Part shown: in pieces, positions 7,026 to 11,520 of the stretch | Position numbering within the stretch: position 1 is the stretch's first letter | How the letters are laid out: every line of letters starts with the position of its first letter | Source of the DNA: JBBRDU01 sp038203615 | Lineage (GTDB): Bacteria; Verrucomicrobiota; Verrucomicrobiia; Chthoniobacterales; UBA10450 | Length of the DNA stretch: 27,511 nt | Assembly: GCA_038203615.1 (NCBI GenBank) | Contig: JBBRDU010000035.1 | Location: 1-27,511, forward strand | Direction of reading: 5' to 3' | The notes under the pieces: model-generated | Database searches by the model: none | Told to the model about the DNA's origin: nothing | What the model saw: the letters and a program-made list of their open reading frames with translations, nothing else | Translations under genes and position numbers: made by a program

Positions 7026-8105
7026 ATGTCTTCTCACGACAAGCTTTTCATCCCCGGCCCAGTGGAAGTCTCCGCCAAAACCCTGGCCGCCTTCGCTCGC
7101 CCGGTCATCGGCCATCGCGGCGAAGACTTCAAAAATCTTTACCGCTCCATCCATCCGCAACTGCAAACTCTCTTCGGAACGAAGCAACCGGTTTTCCTTT
7201 CCACGTCATCGGCCTGGGGCGTTATGGAAGGCGCCATTCGCAACGTGGCCGGCCGCCGCGTCCTCAACTGCATGTGCGGCGCGTTCTCTGATAAATGGCT
7301 CGACGTCAGCCGCCGCTGCGCCAAGGAGGCCGAACCGCTCCAGGTTGAGTGGGGACGTCACATCGATCAGAACGATCTCGACCGACAACTCGCCACCGGA
7401 AAGTTTGATACGGTCACGCTAATTCATAACGAGACCTCCACCGGCGTGATGAATCCGCTCGGCGAAATTTGTTGTGTGCTGGCCAAATACCCCGACGTCG
7501 CCCTCATCGTCGATACTGTTTCCTCTTTCTCGGCCATCCCGATCGAGATGGACGCGCTGGGCATCGACGTCCTGCTCACGGGTTCCCAGAAGGCGCTCGC
7601 CCTGCCCCCCGGATTTTCGCTCTTCGCTGCTTCCGAAAAAGCGGTGGCCCGCGCGGAGAAGAACAAGGATCGCGGCTACTATTTCGATTTTCTCGAGTTC
7701 AAAAAGCACCAGGCGGAGTGGATGACGCCGAGCACGCCGAGTATTGGCCACATTTACGCACTGCAATCCAAGCTGGAGGAGATCTTCGAGGAAGGAGTGG
7801 AGGCCCGCTTCGAACGTCACGCCCGCACCAACGCCCTCGTCCATGAATGGGTGAGACGCCGTGGCTTCGATTTTTTCGCGGAAGACCGGTTCCGTTCGAA
7901 AACTCTGACCTGCGTGAAAAACAACCGCGGCATCGACGTCGTGAAACTGGTCCGCGACCTCCGCCAGAAGCATCATCTCGTGATCGATCCGGGCTACGGG
8001 AAAATCAAAGGCCAGACCTTTCGTCTATCCAACATGGGCGACGAGACGGAGGAAACCGTTTCGCACCTTCTCCGTTGCCTCGACGATTGTTTGGAAACCC
8101 TTTGA
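7026..8105 (+). CDS. Class V PLP-dependent aminotransferase (alanine-glyoxylate/serine-pyruvate family)
   Basis: 359 residues from ATG 7026 (MSSHDKLFIPGPVEVS); a start at 6990 would translate the heptad repeat and was not chosen. Fold-type I PLP enzyme landmarks: FIPGPVEVS at 8-16, HNETSTG at 134-140, the cofactor aspartate in IVDTVSSFSA (D163), and the Schiff-base lysine in LLTGSQKALALPPG (K189). The C-terminal small domain contains RLSNMGDET. The family covers alanine:glyoxylate, serine:pyruvate and archaeal-type phosphoserine aminotransferases; the substrate cannot be fixed from sequence alone. Serine/glycine metabolism is the likeliest role. It stands alone, converging on rnpB. Confidence 0.9.
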   Translation: MSSHDKLFIPGPVEVSAKTLAAFARPVIGHRGEDFKNLYRSIHPQLQTLFGTKQPVFLSTSSAWGVMEGAIRNVAGRRVLNCMCGAFSDKWLDVSRRCAKEAEPLQVEWGRHIDQNDLDRQLATGKFDTVTLIHNETSTGVMNPLGEICCVLAKYPDVALIVDTVSSFSAIPIEMDALGIDVLLTGSQKALALPPGFSLFAASEKAVARAEKNKDRGYYFDFLEFKKHQAEWMTPSTPSIGHIYALQSKLEEIFEEGVEARFERHARTNALVHEWVRRRGFDFFAEDRFRSKTLTCVKNNRGIDVVKLVRDLRQKHHLVIDPGYGKIKGQTFRLSNMGDETEETVSHLLRCLDDCLETL

Positions 8106-8113
8106 TCCCAGCC

Positions 8114-8184
8114 GGTGGGGCGAGACTCTGTCGAGCCGACTTTATCTCCTCCTGGTTCGCCGGCTCGACAAAGTCTCGCCCACC
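8114..8184. repeat. Inverted repeat, GGTGGGGCGAGACT family (copy 1)
   Basis: A left arm at 8114-8138 and right arm at 8161-8184 pair over about 24 bases with one gap and one mismatch (left begins GGTGGGGCGAGACTCTG, right ends AGTCTCGCCCACC). The left arm is the same as that of the element at 14415-14440 apart from one extra G there. It lies between the aminotransferase gene and the convergent rnpB. Confidence 0.8.
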
Positions 8185-8194
8185 AACAGATAAC

Positions 8195-8228
8195 CAAAAG
8201 CGAAGAGCGCCTCCGTTTCCGAAGACGC
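8195..8228 (-). terminator. Intrinsic terminator of rnpB
   Basis: On the minus strand, GCGTCTTCG (8228-8220) pairs with CGGAGGCGC (8215-8207), nine pairs including two G-U, closed by a GAAA tetraloop. A T-rich run (TCTTCGCTTTTGG) follows. It begins eight bases after the predicted rnpB 3' end. Confidence 0.7.
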
Positions 8229-8235
8229 CCTTCCT

Positions 8236-8659
8236 ATATGATGGCGATAAGCCGAATTCTGTCCCCGAATTTCTTCGGGGGACGATCATTTATCTCATCT
8301 CGCTTGCGCGAGACGCCCGGTCCCGTTGGGGGCGAGACCGTGATGCGACGTTACCCGAGGATCAACCCCGAAAAGATTCCGGAGTGTGCGGACCGGCGGC
8401 CCTCCCTCTGTTCTGTCTTGCACCGCATGGGGTTTTTCGTGCCTCGCGAATTACTTCGCGAGCGGTGAGCTCTTACCTCGCCTTTTCACCCTTACCTGTG
8501 CCTTGTTGCCAAAGAACCGGCGGTGTCTTTTCTGTGACACTTTCCGTCACCGCGATCTTACGACCGCGGCGCCCGCGTGTTTTACGCGGCATGCCGCCGT
8601 ATGGTGTTCGGACTTTCCTCTGGTCAGCCTTACGGCTCACCAGCGATCGCCTGCCATCC
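8236..8659 (-). ncRNA. rnpB: RNase P RNA (bacterial type A)
   Basis: Read on the minus strand, the universally conserved pieces occur in order: GAGGAAAGTCC (8620-8610), GGTGAAAAGGCG then GGTAAGAGCTCACCGC, CCCATGCGG, and the 3' signature ACAGAATTCGGCTTAT (8262-8247). The ends pair as helix P1: GATGGC at 8658-8653 with GCCATC at 8245-8240. The length, about 424 nt, is normal. With its protein subunit this ribozyme cleaves the 5' leader from pre-tRNAs. Translated frames across this interval are artefacts of the RNA's GC richness. A -10 box 5 bases upstream and a hairpin terminator downstream bracket it exactly. Confidence 0.96.
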
Positions 8660-8663
8660 ATTG

Positions 8664-8692
8664 AATTTACCACAGTTCATAGAAAATGAAAC
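8664..8692 (-). promoter_or_regulatory. Probable promoter of rnpB (extended -10)
   Basis: On the minus strand, TGGTAAATT ends at 8664: an extended -10 (TG-n) with hexamer TAAATT at 8669-8664. The hexamer 17 bases upstream (GTTTCA, 8692-8687) is a poor -35 box, as expected for an extended -10 promoter. The predicted start, 8658-8659, coincides with the first base of the P1 helix. Confidence 0.5.
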
Positions 8693-8782
8693 GGAGCGCG
8701 GACGACACGGATCGGACAGTCCAAGCGACGAACACAACGAGACTGCGACCGTCGCGAACTCCTTGGTCTTGTTACGCCGCAT

Positions 8783-9031
8783 TCTCCACGCGGCGCCGCG
8801 TTGGTCGGATGCGCCATGGGCGCTAATCATGACCTGCTTTGAGTCGGACGTGAAATGCTCGAGGGAGCCTTCCCGGATGTCGCGGGCCCGCAGCCGTTCG
8901 CGCACGACCGGGTTATGGACGAGTTCTCCCAGGATGGTGAGAAGAGCGTGGCGAGCGAGCTGTTCGGCTTGCGCGATGGCATCACGGACGCCGAAGCAGA
9001 CGCCGAAATGTTGAGCGAGAATGATCTTCAT
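8783..9031 (-). pseudogene. ispH: Truncated ispH (lytB) remnant, first 83 codons
   Basis: From ATG 9029-9031, 83 codons match the N-terminal third of 4-hydroxy-3-methylbut-2-enyl diphosphate reductase: KIILAQHFGVCFGVRDAI with the first iron-sulfur ligand C12, GELVHNPVV with H39, and MISAHGASD with H72. The frame then continues without similarity to a stop at 8630, inside rnpB. The remaining two thirds, including the other two cluster cysteines and the catalytic glutamate, are absent. A working IspH makes IPP/DMAPP in the MEP pathway, so an intact copy should exist elsewhere. The homology ends at a CGCCGC...GCGGCG dyad, which may mark the deletion joint. Confidence 0.7.
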
Positions 9032-9082
9032 AAAAGAGGGCAATCGACACTTTTTGTCACAAAGCGTATACGCAAAAAAATT

Positions 9083-9379
9083 TCATTTCTTTCCCGCTTT
9101 CACAATCTTTTCCAATATCTCCAAATATTCCCGGAAAGCCCCGCGCCCCTTTCCCGTCAACGCATAGGTCGTCTGCGGACGCCCCCGCATCTCCTTCGTC
9201 ATCGCCACCAGCCCCAGCTTGTGCAGCGTGCGCAAATGCGTAATCAGGTTGCCGTCGCTCATCCCCAGTTCCGATTTCAAATCCTGGAACGACCAGCTCA
9301 CCCGCGTGGCCAGCAGGGTCATGATGGAAAGCCTCCCCTTCTCGTGGATCGCCTTGTCGAGCTTGTCGAAATCGAGCAT
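9083..9379 (-). CDS. Winged-helix transcriptional regulator (HTH_34-like)
   Basis: 98 residues. A winged-helix DNA-binding fold is clear: helix DLKSELG at about 33-39, recognition helix MSDGNLITHLRTLHKLGLV at about 40-58, and the wing GRPQTTYALTGKGRGAF at about 66-82. This matches the PF13601-type family related to MarR/PadR/ArsR regulators. The ATG lies three bases after the stop of the membrane-protein gene upstream, so the two are an operon and probably co-translated. The regulator most likely represses its own operon through the 17-bp palindrome at 10052-10068. No effector-binding domain is present, so the signal may come through the membrane partner; that is inference. Confidence 0.9.
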   Translation of the reverse strand: MLDFDKLDKAIHEKGRLSIMTLLATRVSWSFQDLKSELGMSDGNLITHLRTLHKLGLVAMTKEMRGRPQTTYALTGKGRGAFREYLEILEKIVKAGKK

Positions 9380-9382
9380 CGC

Positions 9383-10045
9383 TCATGCGGAGGTAATCGG
9401 CGCATCCGCCGCCGCGCCCCGGCGCGGCCAGGCGGCCACCGCGTAAATCAAATGAAACAGCCCGAAAGTCACCCCCATGACGGTGTCGGGCACGTCTTCC
9501 GTGAATTGATCGATCGGACCCATTAACACCGGAATACTCAGACTGGAGAGAAGAAAAGCCCATCCGAGGATGGCGAGCGAGCGTGGCGCGAAGAGCCCCG
9601 TGGAAAGCAGAGCCAGCCCGTAGAAAGCCACCCAGACTGCCACCAGCTCCAGCTCCCGCGCCCCGAGGTAACCGGTCTCAAAAAACCAGAGGGTAAACGC
9701 CGTCGGAATCAGCAGGTTCGGAATGATGGCGCGCAGGGCCAGCTTCATCCCGGAAGAAACGAAGGGTCGGCCCGCCAGCCGGGCTTCGCGCCAGACAAAG
9801 AATGCATTCACGACGGCAGCGCTGATCAGGACCAGGATCCAAAGTCCGACAAACTCGCGTGGGCGCACGGTCCGGCCCAGGACCAGTTTCACCTCGTTAT
9901 TAAAGTAAACGGCGCCGGCCGCGAGCGTGGAGAGCACTCCGGCGACGAGGGCGCTCGGGGCGGAGATGGCGCGGTAGGTGTTGGCTCGCTCCATCAAAGT
10001 GCGGATGGCCCGCAAATCCTCTTCCGCCGATGTGGGCTCGCTCAT
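9383..10045 (-). CDS. Multi-pass membrane protein paired with HTH regulator
   Basis: 220 residues from ATG 10043-10045 (MSEPTSAEEDLRAIRTLMERANTYRAIS). A cytosolic N-terminal helix is followed by about six hydrophobic segments: APSALVAGVLSTLAAGAVYF, FVGLWILVLISAAVVNAFFVW, LLIPTAFTLWFF, LVAVWVAFYGLALLSTGLF, LAILGWAFLLSSLSIPVLM and VMGVTFGLFHLIYAVAAW. The opening motif EDLRAIRxLMERAxxYRxIS is, from memory, found in proteins that sit next to this kind of winged-helix regulator in Acidobacteria and Verrucomicrobia; the function is unknown. The longer upstream frame runs through a repeat element and was rejected. Confidence 0.83.
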   Translation of the reverse strand: MSEPTSAEEDLRAIRTLMERANTYRAISAPSALVAGVLSTLAAGAVYFNNEVKLVLGRTVRPREFVGLWILVLISAAVVNAFFVWREARLAGRPFVSSGMKLALRAIIPNLLIPTAFTLWFFETGYLGARELELVAVWVAFYGLALLSTGLFAPRSLAILGWAFLLSSLSIPVLMGPIDQFTEDVPDTVMGVTFGLFHLIYAVAAWPRRGAAADAPITSA

Positions 10046-10051
10046 GGCTTT

Positions 10052-10068
10052 ACTTTGTAAGACAAAGT
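10052..10068. promoter_or_regulatory. Perfect palindromic operator before the HTH/membrane-protein operon
   Basis: ACTTTGT-aag-ACAAAGT: two 7-bp arms in perfect dyad symmetry around a 3-base centre, starting 6 bases upstream of the membrane-protein ATG. Size and symmetry fit a dimeric winged-helix repressor, and the operon encodes one. A repressor bound here would block initiation of transcription or early elongation. Confidence 0.6.
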
Positions 10069-10118
10069 CCAGAGCCGCGCAAACACTTTTTGTTTCCACC
10101 TGGCGGACATCTCCGGAA

Positions 10119-10223
10119 AGGTAGGGACGGCGCGCGGCGCCGTCCGCCCCGCCGATTTTCCATTCACCTTGGTCGGCGGAACCTCGCGCGCGGTGTGGAC
10201 TCCCCAGCGGGGCGTCCCTACCT
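10119..10223. repeat. Branched inverted repeat with AGGTAGGGACG ends
   Basis: Outer arms AGGTAGGGACG (10119-10129) and CGTCCCTACCT (10213-10223) pair over 11 bases. Inside are GGACGGCGC-gcg-GCGCCGTCC (10125-10145), CCGCCGA / TCGGCGG (10149-10155 with 10173-10179) and CCCC-agc-GGGG (10202-10212). The plan, closed outer stem with several inner hairpins, is the same as that of the element at 5294-5364. It lies between two minus-strand genes, downstream of the DUF456 gene. Confidence 0.7.
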
Positions 10224-10232
10224 GAAGACAAA

Positions 10233-10721
10233 TTAAAAAGGCGCCGGCGCGCTCATGAGAAAAACACAAATCATGAGCAGCGCGATGGCCAGTTTGCCCA
10301 GCATGCCACCCAGGTTTCCGAGTAAACTTCCCCAGCCCGCGCGCCCGGCCGCGATCATCTTTTTGCCCGCCACCAGCTCGCCGGCGATGGCTCCGATAAC
10401 CGGTCCGATGAAAAGACCGATGAGGCCGAAGAAGAGTCCAAACAGAGCACCCACCACTGCGCCGAACGTTCCCCACTTGCTCGCCCCAAAATGACGGGCG
10501 CCCAGATAGCCGCTCAGAAAATCAAACCCGTAGGAGGCCAGCGTGAGGAGCACGAGCACCCCGAGCGTGGCCCAACCCACACTCTTCCCTGCCCCGAGCA
10601 TCACACGATGAACGATCGCCGCCGCCAAAATGATGGTGGTGCCGGGAAAGATCGGCAGAACCGTGCCGATCAGCCCAATGGCGAAGAGCACGATCACGAT
10701 CAGCCACCAAAGCAGGTCCAT
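10233..10721 (-). CDS. DUF456 family membrane protein
   Basis: 162 residues from ATG 10719-10721 (MDLLWWLIVIVLFAIGLIGTVLPIFPGT). Hydrophobic throughout, with the DUF456 pattern: LIGTVLPIFPGTTIILAAAIVH near the N-terminus, DFLSGYLGARHFGASKWGTFGAVVGALFGLFFGLIGLFIGPVIGAIAGEL in the middle (glycine-rich helices), and a last membrane segment at the C-terminus. Four or five membrane segments. No biochemical function is established for the family. A longer start at 10760 would add residues from a tandem repeat (10743-10762) and is less likely. Divergent from the peroxiredoxin. Confidence 0.88.
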   Translation of the reverse strand: MDLLWWLIVIVLFAIGLIGTVLPIFPGTTIILAAAIVHRVMLGAGKSVGWATLGVLVLLTLASYGFDFLSGYLGARHFGASKWGTFGAVVGALFGLFFGLIGLFIGPVIGAIAGELVAGKKMIAAGRAGWGSLLGNLGGMLGKLAIALLMICVFLMSAPAPF

Positions 10722-10742
10722 GGACAAGGAATCTAGCCACAT

Positions 10743-10762
10743 ATGAACACGGATGAACACAG
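10743..10762. repeat. Direct 10-mer repeat
   Basis: ATGAACACGG followed at once by ATGAACACAG, differing at one base. It is in the divergent region between the DUF456 and peroxiredoxin genes. Short tandem repeats of this wording are common in intergenic DNA of related genomes, from memory. Confidence 0.4.
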
Positions 10763-10819
10763 TTTAGGCATCGGCGCAGTCACGCCGTAGCCAGATAAAG
10801 GTCTTGGCTCGCAAAATTT

Positions 10820-10847
10820 TTGACCCACTCCAGCGCGATCTTATAGT
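10820..10847 (+). promoter_or_regulatory. Sigma70-type promoter of the peroxiredoxin gene
   Basis: -35 box TTGACC (10820-10825), 16-base spacer, -10 box TATAGT (10842-10847). The predicted start is near 10854, giving a leader of about 28 bases. An A/T-rich stretch (GCAAAATTTT) lies just upstream of the -35 box. Confidence 0.6.
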
Positions 10848-10881
10848 GAAGTTCCTCTTAACCTGAACCAACGACTCATTT

Positions 10882-11376
10882 ATGGCACTCACTCCTGGCA
10901 CCAAAGCACCCGATTTCACCCTGCCCACCAAAACCGCGGACGGACCGAAGCAAATCAAACTGAGCGATAACTTCGGGAAAACAAACACCCTGCTCCTCTT
11001 TTTCCCGATGGCCTTCACCGGCACCTGCACGACGGAAATGTGTGGCGTGAGCCTGGATCTCTCCGCTTACGGAAGTTTGAATGCCACCGTTTACGGCATC
11101 AGTGGCGACAATCCTTTCGCTCAGGAGAGCTGGGCGCAGAAGGAAAAGATCACCGTCCCCCTGCTCAGTGATTATGAGCACAAGGTCGCGAAAGAGTACG
11201 ACGTCGCCTACGACTCTTTCCTGCCGCAGATGAATCTTGGAATGGGCGGAGTTCCGAAGCGCGCCGTCTTCGTCATCGATCGGAACGGCGTGATCCAATA
11301 TGCGGAATGCGATAATGATGCACGGGCGCTGCCGAATTTCGGCAAGATTAAAGCGAAGCTGGCCGAGCTGAAATGA
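10882..11376 (+). CDS. Peroxiredoxin, Bcp/AhpE-like
   Basis: 164 residues. The peroxidatic motif PxxxTxxC is present as PMAFTGTC, with P42, T46 and C49, inside a thioredoxin fold. A second cysteine, C54, gives the C-X4-C spacing typical of Bcp-type atypical two-cysteine enzymes, in which an intramolecular disulfide is reduced by thioredoxin. GVPKRAVFVIDRNGVIQYA near the C-terminus is the conserved beta-strand region around the active-site arginine. It removes hydrogen peroxide and organic peroxides in the cytoplasm. It has its own promoter; an inverted repeat separates it from acnA. No Shine-Dalgarno sequence is visible. Confidence 0.92.
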   Translation: MALTPGTKAPDFTLPTKTADGPKQIKLSDNFGKTNTLLLFFPMAFTGTCTTEMCGVSLDLSAYGSLNATVYGISGDNPFAQESWAQKEKITVPLLSDYEHKVAKEYDVAYDSFLPQMNLGMGGVPKRAVFVIDRNGVIQYAECDNDARALPNFGKIKAKLAELK

Positions 11377-11393
11377 CCTCGCACGCCCAGCTT

Positions 11394-11513
11394 TGTCATT
11401 CTCAGCGCAAGCGAAGGACCTCACAGTCGAAGCTTGGATCACCCGACCCACCGAGTGTGATTTTCTGGAACCATGCGGGATCCTTCGGTCGTCTTCGCGA
11501 TCTCAGAATGACA
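11394..11513. repeat. Long inverted repeat, AGCGCAAGCGAAGGA family (copy 2), forming the acnA leader
   Basis: Ends TGTCATTCTCAG (11394-11405) and CTCAGAATGACA (11502-11513) pair with one mismatch. Inner arms GAAGGA near 11413 and TCCTTC near 11481 also pair. It shares the 15-mer AGCGCAAGCGAAGGA (11404-11418) with the reverse strand of 3561-3575. It fills the gap between the peroxiredoxin stop and the acnA start, ending seven bases before the acnA ATG. Confidence 0.75.
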
Positions 11514-11520
11514 CGTTAAT

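Noticed and set aside
7847..8689. Long plus-strand open frame (280 codons) and several others across 8115-8690
   Set aside because: They overlie rnpB on the opposite strand; the RNA's conserved motifs, P1 helix, promoter and terminator explain the sequence better.
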